Shown piece after piece: positions 42,289 to 53,470 of a DNA stretch of 64,000 nucleotides. This DNA comes from Mycobacterium sp. AT1 (GTDB lineage Bacteria > Actinomycetota > Actinomycetes > Mycobacteriales > Mycobacteriaceae). Made by a program: the position numbers and the translations under genes. Every line of letters starts with the position of its first letter. Position 1 is the first letter of the stretch. The notes under the pieces were generated by a model. That model saw only the letters and a list, made by a program, of their open reading frames with translations, had not been told where the DNA came from and ran no database searches. Location of the stretch: positions 1 through 64,000 of the forward strand of contig NZ_MVOC01000012.1 in NCBI RefSeq assembly GCF_002043095.1, given 5' to 3'.

Positions 42289-43295
42289 TGCGCTCCCACC
42301 AGTTCGAGCCGATGTGCAGGACCACCCAACAGCCGGGTCAGATCCTTGATCGTGGAGTAGTAGCGGTTCATGGGATAGGTGATGTCCATGCCCATGCCGC
42401 CGTGCAGGTGATGACACGTCTGCATCACCGGTGGCGCCTGCGAGGACAGCCAGTACCCGAGGACGTCGAGGTCGTCATCCGCGTCGCGTCCCTCCGAGAG
42501 CCGCCAGATCGCCGAGGTCGCGGCCAACGAGATGGTGCGAGAGGCGATGTAGACCTCGGCCAACTGCGCCGCCACGGTCTGGAACGTCGACAGTGGCCTG
42601 CCGAACTGTTCGCGTTTTGCCACGTAGTCGGCCGTGAGCCGCAGGGCACCGGCCACCAGCCCGGCCGCAAAGGCTCCGGTCGACGCCAACACCAACTGGT
42701 TGACGCGATGCACGGTGTCCGCGCCGGTCAGCACGTCGGATTCCGGCACGATGACGTCGGCGAACGTCACGGCGTATTCGTCGGAGCCGTTCGCGGTCGG
42801 CGTCTTGGTCAGCGTCACACCGTCGGCCGTCGCCGACACCACCACGACACCGCCGTCAGTCGTGACGAGAATCCAATCAGCCTGTCCCGCATAGGGAACG
42901 CCGATCTTGGTACCGGAGAGCTTGCCGCCGGACAGATTGGTCGACGGCCTCTCCGGCAGCGACGACCCCGGCTCGTTGAGCGCCGCTGTCAACACGCCCC
43001 CGACCGCCACACCCGCCAGGAAGCGGTCCTGCTGCTCGTCGGATGCCAACGCCAGCAGCGGAATCAGGCCGTACCCGAGCGTTGCGAGGGCGGGGCTCAC
43101 GGTGCCGTGCCGACCGATCTCGGTCAACGCGGTCGTGATCTCGGGTAGCCCCAGTCCGTCACCGCCGAGCCGGTCCGGCACGCCGAAGGCGATGACACCG
43201 CCGGCGACGAGCGCGTCCCAGGTGTTGTCCCTGTCGAGCGCAGACGTCACCACGTCGGCAACGGCTTGCTGTCCTTCGTCAGGACTGAAGTCCAC
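42273..43295 (-). CDS. fadE28: Acyl-CoA dehydrogenase subunit FadE28 (ChsE1)
   Basis: FadE28 is the shorter partner of FadE29 in the alpha2beta2 dehydrogenase of side-chain beta-oxidation. The 340-aa product (Rv3544c about 339) has GGDGLGLPEITTALTEIGRH, the REQFGRPLSTFQTVA block and HHLHGGMGMDITYPMNRYY, the last typical of the short ACAD subunits. The GTG start at 43295 follows AAGGAGGA at 5-nt spacing. It lies 56 nt after cyp125. Confidence 0.94.
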   Translation of the reverse strand: MDFSPDEGQQAVADVVTSALDRDNTWDALVAGGVIAFGVPDRLGGDGLGLPEITTALTEIGRHGTVSPALATLGYGLIPLLALASDEQQDRFLAGVAVGGVLTAALNEPGSSLPERPSTNLSGGKLSGTKIGVPYAGQADWILVTTDGGVVVVSATADGVTLTKTPTANGSDEYAVTFADVIVPESDVLTGADTVHRVNQLVLASTGAFAAGLVAGALRLTADYVAKREQFGRPLSTFQTVAAQLAEVYIASRTISLAATSAIWRLSEGRDADDDLDVLGYWLSSQAPPVMQTCHHLHGGMGMDITYPMNRYYSTIKDLTRLLGGPAHRLELVGAQCTSN

Positions 43296-43351
43296 CCGAA
43301 TCCTCCTTGATTCCTTGGGGAATACCGCCGGTCGGAACTAGCCGATCGGAA

Positions 43352-44593
43352 TTAGGCGCTCGCGCCGGTGTAGTCGACCTGCCAGTGCTTGATTCCGTTG
43401 AGCCATCCCGACCGTAGCCGCTCGGGCTCACCGACGGACTTGAGATCCGGCATGTGGTCGGCGACGGCGTTGAAGATCAGGTTGATCGTCATCCGCGCCA
43501 GATTGGCGCCGATGCAGAAGTGTGCACCCGTGCCGCCGAAGCCCACGTGCGGGTTCGGGTCACGCAACACGTTGAACGTGTGCGCATCCTCGAAGACGTC
43601 TTCGTCGAAGTTGGCCGAGCGGTAGGACATGACCAGCCGCTGGCCCTTCTTGATCTGCACACCGGCGAGCTCGGTGTCCTCCAGTGCGGTCCGCTGGAAC
43701 GCCGACACCGGGGTGGCCCACCGGATGATCTCGTCGGCGGCGGTCGACGGGCGCTCCTTCTTGTAGAGCTCCCACTGATCCGGGTGGTTCGCCATCGCGA
43801 TCATGCCGTGGGTGATCGAGTTGCGGGTCGTCTCGTTGCCCGCCACCGCCAGCATGATCACGAAGAAGCCGAACTCGTCGTCGGAGAGCTTCTCACCGTC
43901 GATGTCCGCCTGGACGAGGGTGGTGACGATGTCGTCGGTGGGGTTCTTGCCCCGCTCGTCGGCCATCGCCATGGCGTACATGATCAGCTCCATGGACGAC
44001 TGCGCCGGGTCGACGTCGGCGTACTCCGGGTCTTCACCGGCGGTCATCTCGTTGGACCAGCGGAACAGCTTGTCGCGATCGTCCTGCGGCACACCGAGAA
44101 GACCGGCGATCGCCTGCAGCGGCAGCTCGCAGGACACCTGTTCCACGAAGTCGCCGCCGCCCTCGGCCGCAGCGGTCTTGACGATGTTCTGGGCCCGCTG
44201 GGCGAGCTCCTCCTCCAGTCGGCCTATCGCACGCGGGGTGAAGCCGCGGGAAATGATCTTGCGCAGCCGGGTGTGCTGTGGCGCGTCCATGTTGAGGAGA
44301 ACCGCGCGCTGCATGTCGATCGCCTCGCGCGTCATCTCCTTCGGCCACACCGGAATGGCGCCGTCGGGCGAGCTGCCGAAGACGTCGCTGCGACGCGACA
44401 CCTCCTTCACGTCCGCGTGCTTGGCCACCAGCCAGTAGCCCGCGTCGCCGAAGCCTCCGGTGCCCCCGGGTACGTCGACCCAGTGAACGGGGTCGGTCTT
44501 ACGTATCTCGGCGAGCTCTGCGACGGGAAGGCGCTCGAGATTCAGCGCAGAGTCCAGGAAGTCGAAGTCAGAGGGAAGATTGAGGGGTGCCAT
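43352..44593 (-). CDS. cyp125: Cytochrome P450 steroid C26/C27-monooxygenase
   Basis: CYP125 oxidises the terminal side-chain carbon of cholesterol or cholestenone to the carboxylic acid, opening side-chain degradation. The 413-aa product has the I-helix oxygen motif AGNETT, the ExxR motif in ADEIIRW and the haem-ligand loop FGGTGAHFCIGANLAR with Cys360. It is the first gene of the minus-strand operon that runs to ltp2. A ribosome binding site (AGGAGC) lies 9 nt upstream of the ATG, and a perfect KstR box lies 18 nt upstream. Confidence 0.95.
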   Translation of the reverse strand: MAPLNLPSDFDFLDSALNLERLPVAELAEIRKTDPVHWVDVPGGTGGFGDAGYWLVAKHADVKEVSRRSDVFGSSPDGAIPVWPKEMTREAIDMQRAVLLNMDAPQHTRLRKIISRGFTPRAIGRLEEELAQRAQNIVKTAAAEGGGDFVEQVSCELPLQAIAGLLGVPQDDRDKLFRWSNEMTAGEDPEYADVDPAQSSMELIMYAMAMADERGKNPTDDIVTTLVQADIDGEKLSDDEFGFFVIMLAVAGNETTRNSITHGMIAMANHPDQWELYKKERPSTAADEIIRWATPVSAFQRTALEDTELAGVQIKKGQRLVMSYRSANFDEDVFEDAHTFNVLRDPNPHVGFGGTGAHFCIGANLARMTINLIFNAVADHMPDLKSVGEPERLRSGWLNGIKHWQVDYTGASA

Positions 44594-44610
44594 GTGTGTG
44601 CGCTCCTAAT

Positions 44611-44624
44611 TGCAACGTGTTCTA
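44611..44624. promoter_or_regulatory. KstR operator for the cyp125-ltp2 operon
   Basis: TGCAACGTGTTCTA matches TNNAACNNGTTNNA fully. It lies 18 nt upstream of cyp125, at about the expected transcription start. Confidence 0.88.
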
Positions 44625-44677
44625 GTGCCAGTAAAACATGGCTTCACCGCAGATCAAAGGCGCGGGGGCATCACAGC

Positions 44678-45876
<1,199 letters not shown>

Positions 45877-45877
<1 letters not shown>

Positions 45878-46245
45878 TGGAACCTGACCCCGACCGCGTG
45901 GCGGCCGCACAGGCCTACATCAGCGCGCTCGCCCACCACCGGGCCGACGACGTCCCGTTCGCACCGGATTGCACCCGGGTCGAGGTGGGTCTCAAGACGG
46001 GATTCTCGGGAGAACACCTGCGGCGCAGCCTCAACCGTGGTCCGCAGTACCGGATCATCGAAGAGACCACCACACCGGAGTTCACCGTCGTCGGCGAGGC
46101 GCTGCGGGCGAAGTTCGACGTCATCACCAAACCGTCGCTTGCCGGCAGACGGGTGTGCGCCCACGTCGACGAGACCTTCCTCTTCACCACCGACGGCAAG
46201 ATTCAACACATCAGGGCCGACATCCGGCCCTTCATCAAGCGATAG
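45877..46245 (+). CDS. NTF2/SnoaL-like small protein (DUF8021-type)
   Basis: This 122-aa protein begins VEPDPDRVAAAQAYISAL (GTG at 45877, overlapping the fadA5 stop). It contains RADDVPFAPDCTRVEVG and TTDGKIQHIRADIRPF, a pattern of the cone-shaped NTF2-like fold used by ketosteroid isomerases and polyketide cyclases. No catalytic residue can be assigned with confidence. Its place between fadA5 and ddn suggests a part in steroid or F420-linked metabolism, but this is only inference from location. Confidence 0.75.
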
Positions 46246-46246
46246 C

Positions 46247-46744
46247 GTGGCACCAGTGACCAGCCCGAAGCCAGACCCGTCCCGCCCACTGAACGCCAAG
46301 CAGATCGAAGGCCTGAACTCGGCCAAGGTTGGCACCGCCATCAAATGGATGTCCAAGGCGCAGACGTTCGTCTTCAAGAAGACCAAGGGCAAGATCGGCA
46401 ACAAGTTCCTCAAGGGCACCGAGGTCGGGATTCTCACGACGATCGGCCGCAAGTCGGGCGAACCCCGCGACAGCCCCCTGCTCTTCCTGCAGGAGGGTGA
46501 GCGCATCGTGCTGGTCGCCTCGCAGGGCGGCCGGGCGACCAACCCGATGTGGTACCTGAACCTGGTCGCCAACCCGAAGGTCACGTTCCAGACCAAGAGC
46601 GGGGTCCACGCGCTCACCGCGCGCGAGGCCACCGACCAGGAACGTGAGCAGTACTGGCCGAAGCTCGACGCGATGTATCCAGACTTCGTCAACTACCGGT
46701 CCTACACCGACCGCAAGATCCCGATCGTCATCTGCGACCCCTAG
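46247..46744 (+). CDS. ddn: Deazaflavin (F420)-dependent nitroreductase, Ddn family
   Basis: The product of about 165 aa has the split-barrel fold of the DDN family, shown by LTTIGRKSGEPRDSPLLF, QGGRATNPMWYLNLVANP and the C-terminal YTDRKIPIVICDP. By position (after fadA5) it equals Rv3547, the F420H2-dependent quinone reductase that also activates pretomanid in M. tuberculosis. The N-terminus differs from Ddn and the start is uncertain: GTG at 46247 or at 46256. It lies in a run fadA5-NTF2-like-ddn-ddn-like with almost no gaps. Confidence 0.86.
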   Translation: MAPVTSPKPDPSRPLNAKQIEGLNSAKVGTAIKWMSKAQTFVFKKTKGKIGNKFLKGTEVGILTTIGRKSGEPRDSPLLFLQEGERIVLVASQGGRATNPMWYLNLVANPKVTFQTKSGVHALTAREATDQEREQYWPKLDAMYPDFVNYRSYTDRKIPIVICDP

Positions 46745-48141
<1,397 letters not shown>

Positions 48142-48158
48142 GTACGTTGTCTCCTCGG

Positions 48159-48929
48159 TTATTTGATTGCAGTGGTAGTGGAGAGGTAGTGCGGCGGCTC
48201 TCCGCCGCCGTGCACCTCGAGCGATGCTCCGCTGATGTAGGACGCCAGGTCGCTGGACAGGAACGCGGCCGCCCAGCCGACGTCGGCGGGCTTGGCGAGC
48301 CGGCCCAATGGGACGTTGGCCGAGATGGCGGCGACGGACTCCGCGTCACCGTAGAAGAGTTCGGACTGCTCGGTCTCCACCATGCCGACGACGAGCGAGT
48401 TCACCCGCACCTTGGGCGCCCACTCGACGGCCAGTGTGGCGGTGAGGCTTTCGACACCGGCCTTGGCCGCGCCGTAGGCGGCCGTGCCTGGCGTCGGCCT
48501 ACGGGCGCTCACGCTGGAGACGTTGACGATGCAGCCGCCGTTCTCCTGGTTCTGCATGTGCTCGTTCGCGTGGTGCGACACCGACAGTGGCCCTAGCAGA
48601 TTGAGTTCGATGATCTTGGTGCTGAACCTGGCCGACGCGTCGGCGGCGAGCACGTACGGCGAGCCACCCGCGTTGTTGACGACGACGTCGAGGCGGCCGT
48701 GGCGTTCGACGATCCCGTCGACGAGTGCCTTGACCGAGTCGTCGTCGCGGACGTCGCAGGGGACGAACTCGTACGGCAAGCCGTCCACCGGGCGGCGGGC
48801 GCACGTGACGACCGTCGCGCCCTGACCGGCGAATACGGCGCTGATGCCAGCGCCAACTCCGCGCACGCCGCCGGTCACCAGAACCACACGGCCGGCGAGT
48901 CGAAGATTGATTCCAGCCGCGTCGGTCAC
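48159..48929 (-). CDS. Short-chain dehydrogenase/reductase (Rv3549c-like)
   Basis: This 256-aa SDR has VLVTGGVRGVGAGIS, VVVNNAGGSPYVLA and the catalytic YGAAK. It is equivalent by order to Rv3549c. It starts 53 nt from echA20 on the other strand, with one KstR2 box between them, so it is expected to belong to the KstR2 regulon. The exact reaction is unknown; a steroid C/D-ring intermediate is the inferred substrate. Confidence 0.86.
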   Translation of the reverse strand: MTDAAGINLRLAGRVVLVTGGVRGVGAGISAVFAGQGATVVTCARRPVDGLPYEFVPCDVRDDDSVKALVDGIVERHGRLDVVVNNAGGSPYVLAADASARFSTKIIELNLLGPLSVSHHANEHMQNQENGGCIVNVSSVSARRPTPGTAAYGAAKAGVESLTATLAVEWAPKVRVNSLVVGMVETEQSELFYGDAESVAAISANVPLGRLAKPADVGWAAAFLSSDLASYISGASLEVHGGGEPPHYLSTTTAIK

Positions 48930-48944
48930 TGTGCTAGCGTACCA

Positions 48945-48958
48945 AGCAAGTGCTTGCT
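48945..48958. promoter_or_regulatory. KstR2 operator between the SDR genes and echA20
   Basis: AGCAAGTGCTTGCT fits the KstR2 consensus AnCAAGnnCTTGnT at all fixed positions. It is 15 nt from the SDR start and 24 nt from echA20, so it can control both directions. Confidence 0.88.
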
Positions 48959-48982
48959 TAGGTAGCCGCCCCAGGAGTTGGT

Positions 48983-49738
48983 ATGACGATCACCACCAAG
49001 ACCGTGGAACCGGGCATCGTCTCGGTCACCGTCAACTATCCACCCGTGAACGCCATCCCCTCGCGCGGGTGGTTCGAACTTGGCGACGCCATCACCGCCG
49101 CCGGGCGCGACAGGAACACCCACGTGGTGATCCTTCGCGCCGAGGGCCGGGGCTTCAACGCGGGCGTCGACATCAAGGAAATGCAGAAGACCGACGGGTT
49201 CACCGCACTCATCGACGCCAACCGCGGCTGCTTTCACGCCTTCCGCGCCGTGTACGAATGCGAAGTCCCCGTCGTTGCCGCCGTCAACGGATTCTGCGTC
49301 GGCGGCGGGATCGGACTGGTCGGCAACTCCGACGTAATCGTCGCATCCGACGACGCGAAGTTCGGTCTGCCAGAGGTGGAGCGCGGTGCGCTCGGCGCGG
49401 CCACGCATCTGTCGCGACTCGTCCCGCAACACATGATGCGCCGGCTGTTCTTCACCGCCGCCACGGTCGACGCCGCCACCCTGCACCAGTTCGGCTCCGT
49501 GCACGAGGTGGTGCCCCGCGCCGAACTCGACGAGTCCGCGCTGCGCGTCGCCCGCGACATCGCCGTCAAGGACACCCGCGTGATTCGGGCGGCCAAGGAG
49601 GCCCTCAACCTGATCGACGTCCAACCACCCAACGCCAGATACCGCATGGAACAGGGCTTTACGTTCGAGCTCAACCTGTCTGGCGTGGCCGACGAGCACC
49701 GGGATGCGTTCGCAGGAACTTCGAAGGGGAAAGAGTGA
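48983..49738 (+). CDS. echA20: Crotonase-family steroid C/D-ring hydrolase
   Basis: EchA20 (Rv3550) hydrolytically opens a ring of the bicyclic CoA ester left from rings C and D. The 251-aa crotonase has the CoA-binding and oxyanion-hole blocks EGRGFNAGVDIKEM and VNGFCVGGGIGLVGNSD. A good ribosome binding site (AGGAG) precedes the ATG. The stop overlaps ipdA (GTGA), so echA20-ipdA-ipdB-ipdC is one operon behind the KstR2 box. Confidence 0.94.
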   Translation: MTITTKTVEPGIVSVTVNYPPVNAIPSRGWFELGDAITAAGRDRNTHVVILRAEGRGFNAGVDIKEMQKTDGFTALIDANRGCFHAFRAVYECEVPVVAAVNGFCVGGGIGLVGNSDVIVASDDAKFGLPEVERGALGAATHLSRLVPQHMMRRLFFTAATVDAATLHQFGSVHEVVPRAELDESALRVARDIAVKDTRVIRAAKEALNLIDVQPPNARYRMEQGFTFELNLSGVADEHRDAFAGTSKGKE

Positions 49739-50622
49739 CCGACAAGACAACGTCGTTGGACGAGGCCGTCTCGTCGATCGAGAGCGGCATGACCATCGGA
49801 ATCGGTGGCTGGGGGTCGCGGCGCAAGCCGATGGCTCTCGTCCGTGCCCTGTTGCGCACCGACGTCACCGACCTGACCGTCGTCACCTACGGCGGGCCCG
49901 ACCTCGGCCTGCTGTGCTCAGGGGGCAAGGTCAAGCGCGCCTACTACGGCTTCGTGTCGCTGGACTCGCCTCCGTTCTACGATCCGTGGTTCGCCAAGGC
50001 CAGGACCACCGGTGCGATCGAGGCTCGCGAGATGGACGAGGGCATGTTGCGTTGCGGGTTACAGGCTGCCGCGCAACGACTTCCGTTCCTCCCGATCCGG
50101 GCGGGCCTCGGCAGTGACGTCCGCACGTTCTGGGGTGACGAGCTGAAGACCGTGAAGTCCCCGTATCCCACCGGAGACGGCTACGAAGAACTCGTCGCCA
50201 TGCCCGCGCTGAATCTCGACGCCGCGCTGGTGCACCTCAATCTCGGTGACGCACACGGCAACGCGGCCTACACCGGCATCGACCCCTACTTCGACGACCT
50301 CTTCCTGATGTCGGCGACGAAGCGGTTGATGAGCGTCGAACGGGTGGTCTCTACCGACGAGCTCGTCGCATCCGTTCCCCCACAGGCACTTTTGGTCAAC
50401 CGAATGATGGTCGACAGCGTTGTCGAAGCCCCCAACGGGGCACACTTCACCACCGCCGAACCGGACTACCGCCGCGACGAGAAGTTCCAGCGCCACTACG
50501 CCGAGGCCGCCGCGTCCGAGGAAACGTGGGCGGAGTTCGTCGACGTCTACCTCTCGGGCAGCGAGGCCGACTACCAGGCCGCCGTCCGCAAATTCGCCGA
50601 ACAGCAGGGAGCTGCGCGATGA
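49735..50622 (+). CDS. ipdA: Steroid ring-cleaving hydrolase IpdAB, alpha subunit
   Basis: IpdA with IpdB hydrolyses COCHEA-CoA, opening the last steroid ring. They look like class I CoA-transferase subunits but work as a retro-Claisen-type hydrolase. The 295-aa product (Rv3551 about 292) begins VTDKTTSLDEAVSSIESGM with IGIGGWGSRRKPMALVR. Glu102 in MDEGM is probably the glutamate reported as catalytic in M. tuberculosis IpdA. The GTG at 49735 overlaps the echA20 stop; longer upstream reading frames are shadows. Confidence 0.94.
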   Translation: MTDKTTSLDEAVSSIESGMTIGIGGWGSRRKPMALVRALLRTDVTDLTVVTYGGPDLGLLCSGGKVKRAYYGFVSLDSPPFYDPWFAKARTTGAIEAREMDEGMLRCGLQAAAQRLPFLPIRAGLGSDVRTFWGDELKTVKSPYPTGDGYEELVAMPALNLDAALVHLNLGDAHGNAAYTGIDPYFDDLFLMSATKRLMSVERVVSTDELVASVPPQALLVNRMMVDSVVEAPNGAHFTTAEPDYRRDEKFQRHYAEAAASEETWAEFVDVYLSGSEADYQAAVRKFAEQQGAAR

Positions 50623-51380
50623 CCGCCGAAACGACTGCCGCCACCCGCGCCGAGGTATGCGCCGTCGCATGCGCCGAATTGTTCCGTGACGCAGGCGAGA
50701 TCATGGTCAGTCCGATGGCGAACATGGTGTCCGTCGGGGCGCGGCTGGCTCGTCTCACCTTCTCCCCCGACATCCTGCTGACCGACGGCGAGGCCCGCAT
50801 CCTGGCCGACACGCCCCCGCTGGGGGCGACCGGCGCCATCGAGGGCTGGATGCCGTTCGGCCGCGTCTTCGAGACCCTCACCTGGGGTCGACGCCACGTC
50901 GTGATGGGCGCCAACCAGATCGACCGCTACGGCAATCAGAACCTCTCGGCGTTCGGCCCCATTCAGCACCCCAAACGCCAAATGTTCGGCGTGCGTGGCG
51001 CTCCAGGAAACACCGTCAACCACGCCACCAGCTATTGGGTTGGCGCACACTCCGCGCGGGTGTTCGGCAACTCCGTCGACGTCGTTTCCGGCATCGGCTG
51101 GGACAAGGTCGACGCCGACAACCCCGCGTTCCGATTCGCGTGCGTCTACCGCGTGGTGAGCAACCTGGGCGTCTTCGACTTCAACGGACCCGACCGTCAG
51201 ATGCGCGCCGTGTCCCTGCACCCGGGGGTGGAGGCCGACCAGGTCGCCGAGAACACGTCGTTCGAGGTGCACGGGCTGGCCGAGGCCGAGGTGTCCCGCG
51301 TGCCGTCGGACGAGGAATTGCGCCTGATCCGCGAGGTGATCGATCCGAAATCGTTGCGCGATCGCGAGATTCGATCGTGA
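50619..51380 (+). CDS. ipdB: Steroid ring-cleaving hydrolase IpdAB, beta subunit
   Basis: IpdB is the second CoA-transferase-like subunit of IpdAB. The 253-aa product (Rv3552 about 250) has MVSPMANMVSVGARLARL, LTDGEARIL, GANQIDRYGNQNLSAFG and GAPGNTVNHATSYW, typical of beta-type subunits of this family. The ATG overlaps the ipdA stop (ATGA) and its own stop overlaps ipdC (GTGA), which points to equimolar translation. Confidence 0.94.
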   Translation: MTAETTAATRAEVCAVACAELFRDAGEIMVSPMANMVSVGARLARLTFSPDILLTDGEARILADTPPLGATGAIEGWMPFGRVFETLTWGRRHVVMGANQIDRYGNQNLSAFGPIQHPKRQMFGVRGAPGNTVNHATSYWVGAHSARVFGNSVDVVSGIGWDKVDADNPAFRFACVYRVVSNLGVFDFNGPDRQMRAVSLHPGVEADQVAENTSFEVHGLAEAEVSRVPSDEELRLIREVIDPKSLRDREIRS

Positions 51381-52441
51381 GCCACCTCAAGACACCGCTC
51401 ACCGAGCTGCTCGGGATCGAGCATCCCGTCGTGCAGACCGGCATGGGCTGGGTGGCCGGTGCCCGGCTCGTCACGGCGACGTCGAATGCGGGCGGGCTCG
51501 GCATCCTCGCGTCGGCGACGATGACGCTCGAAGAACTGGCGACCGCCGTGACGAAGGTCAAGGCCGCCACCGACAAACCATTCGGCATCAACATGCGTGC
51601 CGACGCTGGCGACGCCGGAGACCGCGTCGACCTCCTGATCCGCGAAGGAGTCAAAGTCGCCTCCTTCGCCTTAGCACCAAAGCCCGACCTGATCGCGAAG
51701 CTGAAAGAGGCCGGTGTGGTGGTCATCCCGTCGGTCGGCGCGGCCAAACACGCGAAGAAGGTCGCCAGCTGGGGCGCCGACGCGGTGATCGTGCAGGGCG
51801 GCGAGGGCGGTGGCCACACTGGTCCGGTCGCCACGACACTGTTGCTGCCGTCGGTGCTCGACGCGGTGGACATCCCCGTCATCGCGGCGGGCGGGTTCTT
51901 CGACGGCCGAGGCCTCGCCGCCGCACTGTCGTACGGCGCCGCGGGCGTGGCGATGGGCACTCGCTTCCTGCTGACGTCGGACTCGACAGTGCCCGACGAG
52001 GTCAAGCGGCGCTACCTCGACTCGGCCTTCGATGCGACCGTCGTGTCCAAGCGGGTGGACGGCATGCCACACCGGGTGTTGCGAACCGGGCTCGTCGAGA
52101 AGCTCGAAAGCGGTTCGCCGGTGCGCGGTTTCACCGCGGCGGTGCTGAACGCCCAGAAGTTCAAGAACATGTCCGGCATGACGTGGCGCTCGATCGTCAA
52201 GGACGGCCTCGCCATGCGCCGCGGCAAGGAACTGACCTGGTCGCAGATCGTGATGGCGGCCAACACGCCGATGCTGCTGAAGGCGGGGCTGGTCGAGGGC
52301 AACACCGACGCCGGCGTGCTGGCGTCGGGTCAGGTGGCGGGCATCCTCGACGACCTGCCGTCGTGCGCGGAGCTCGTCGCCTCGATCGTCGACGACGCGG
52401 TGACGCACCTACGGGCCGCTGCGGGCCACGTCGTCGACTGA
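51377..52441 (+). CDS. ipdC: Flavin-dependent oxidoreductase IpdC (nitronate monooxygenase-like)
   Basis: IpdC (Rv3553) is an FMN-dependent TIM-barrel enzyme of the 2-nitropropane dioxygenase fold needed for C/D-ring degradation. It is thought to act on a hydroxylated bicyclic CoA ester. The 354-aa protein has HPVVQTGMGWVAGARLVTA, VIVQGGEGGGHTG and PVIAAGGFFDGRGLAAAL with GVAMGTRFL, the flavin-phosphate-binding blocks. It is the last gene of the echA20 operon. Its stop codon lies 14 nt before a 46-nt palindromic element. Confidence 0.92.
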   Translation: MSHLKTPLTELLGIEHPVVQTGMGWVAGARLVTATSNAGGLGILASATMTLEELATAVTKVKAATDKPFGINMRADAGDAGDRVDLLIREGVKVASFALAPKPDLIAKLKEAGVVVIPSVGAAKHAKKVASWGADAVIVQGGEGGGHTGPVATTLLLPSVLDAVDIPVIAAGGFFDGRGLAAALSYGAAGVAMGTRFLLTSDSTVPDEVKRRYLDSAFDATVVSKRVDGMPHRVLRTGLVEKLESGSPVRGFTAAVLNAQKFKNMSGMTWRSIVKDGLAMRRGKELTWSQIVMAANTPMLLKAGLVEGNTDAGVLASGQVAGILDDLPSCAELVASIVDDAVTHLRAAAGHVVD

Positions 52442-52455
52442 CGCGGGCGCCGTTC

Positions 52456-52501
52456 GTGAATCTCACGACGCAACACGCCGTTGACGCGTCGCGGGATTCA
52501 C
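52456..52501. repeat. 46-nt palindromic element, copy 1
   Basis: GTGAATCTCACGACG (52456-52470) pairs with CGTCGCGGGATTCAC (52487-52501) in 13 of 15 positions around a 16-nt loop. The same 15-16-15 design occurs at 53418-53463 in the opposite orientation, judged by the flanks (TTC outside, AC inside). The restored reading frame of the DUF559 gene would end inside this copy. Confidence 0.85.
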
Positions 52502-53378
52502 ACTAAACGGGCGGACGACGCCGCGCTCGCGTAGCGCCGACTCCACCCGCGAGACGTATTCCCGTCGGCGGTACCGCATCATGTCGCGGCTGACCCGAAC
52601 CATCAGCCAGTCCAATGCCGTCAGCTCGAATTGCTTGTCGATGTCGCGCTGGCGTACGGCCGGGTCGGTCCAGTGCTGCGGACCGTCGTACTCGATGGCC
52701 GATCTTGACGTCCTCGTAGGCCATGTCGAGCCGGGCGATGAACTCCCCATATCGCCCGAATACCTCGAATTGCGTCGTCGGAGCCGGTAACCCCGCGTCG
52801 ATCAACGCCAGCCGGGCTACGGTTTCCCGGGGCGATTCGGCCCCGCCGTCCACCAACGGCAGCACGGTACGCAGTCGCGGAAGACCTCGCGCGCCCGGGT
52901 GGGCTGCCATCACCGCCTCGACGTCGGAGGGGGTGACGTGCGTGGCGTTGGCCAAGGCGTCCAGGAGCTGAACGGCGGCCACCCGACCGGTGGTCCGCCG
53001 CCCCAGGTCGAAAGCCGTTCGCGCAGCGGTGGTCACGGGAATCCCGTCGCAATCCTGCGCCTCGCCGAGCGCGAGGGCGTCGGTGTGCACGACGAGGTTT
53101 CGCGGAGGCTTGCGGTTGTCGTGAATCAGTTCTGCAGGCCGAGCGCCGTCGACCCACTTCGCACCCAACATCGCCGCCGCCGACGGACCGGCCACCACGG
53201 CGCGCCGGTGCGACCACAGCCACGCCGCCTTGGCACGTTCAGTGGCGGACGGTTCGATTCCCCATGGGACGTAAACCCCGGGATACAGCGGTTCGTACAG
53301 CGTCCGCATCGCGCGTTCGGGAATCAGCCGCGCGGCCAACGCCTCCGCCCCGACGAAGGGCCACTGCAGGTCTGCCAT
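52463..53378 (-). pseudogene. Frameshifted DUF559/AbiEi-like endonuclease-fold gene
   Basis: The first frame (53378 down to about 52700) encodes LQWPFVGAEALAARLIP, RTLYEPLYPGVYVP and an AbiEi-like helix-turn-helix part, then RLDMAYEDVKI, and goes out of frame. The second frame continues with AIEYDGPQHWTDPAVRQRD and ends at 52463. That is the normal DUF559 (Vsr/restriction-endonuclease-like) core, where LDMAYxDVKIAIEYDG runs together. One extra G in the GGCC at 52697-52701 explains the break: ATCGGCCATCGAG is found where ATCGCCATCGAG would keep the frame. It is either a true pseudogene or a sequencing error. Intact, the protein would have about 304 aa. Confidence 0.85.
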
Positions 53379-53417
53379 GGCCGAATACTGCCGCGGGCCA
53401 CCGACAGCCCGCGCTGT

Positions 53418-53463
53418 GTGAATCTGGCGACGTGACCCGCCGACGCGGCGTCGCCAGATTCAC
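53418..53463. repeat. 46-nt palindromic element, copy 2
   Basis: GTGAATCTGGCGACG (53418-53432) and CGTCGCCAGATTCAC (53449-53463) are a perfect 15-bp inverted repeat around a 16-nt loop. It sits 39 nt upstream of the DUF559 start and 7 nt from the end of fadA6. Copy 1 lies at the other end of the DUF559 gene in inverted orientation. Confidence 0.88.
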
Positions 53464-53470
53464 GAATGGG

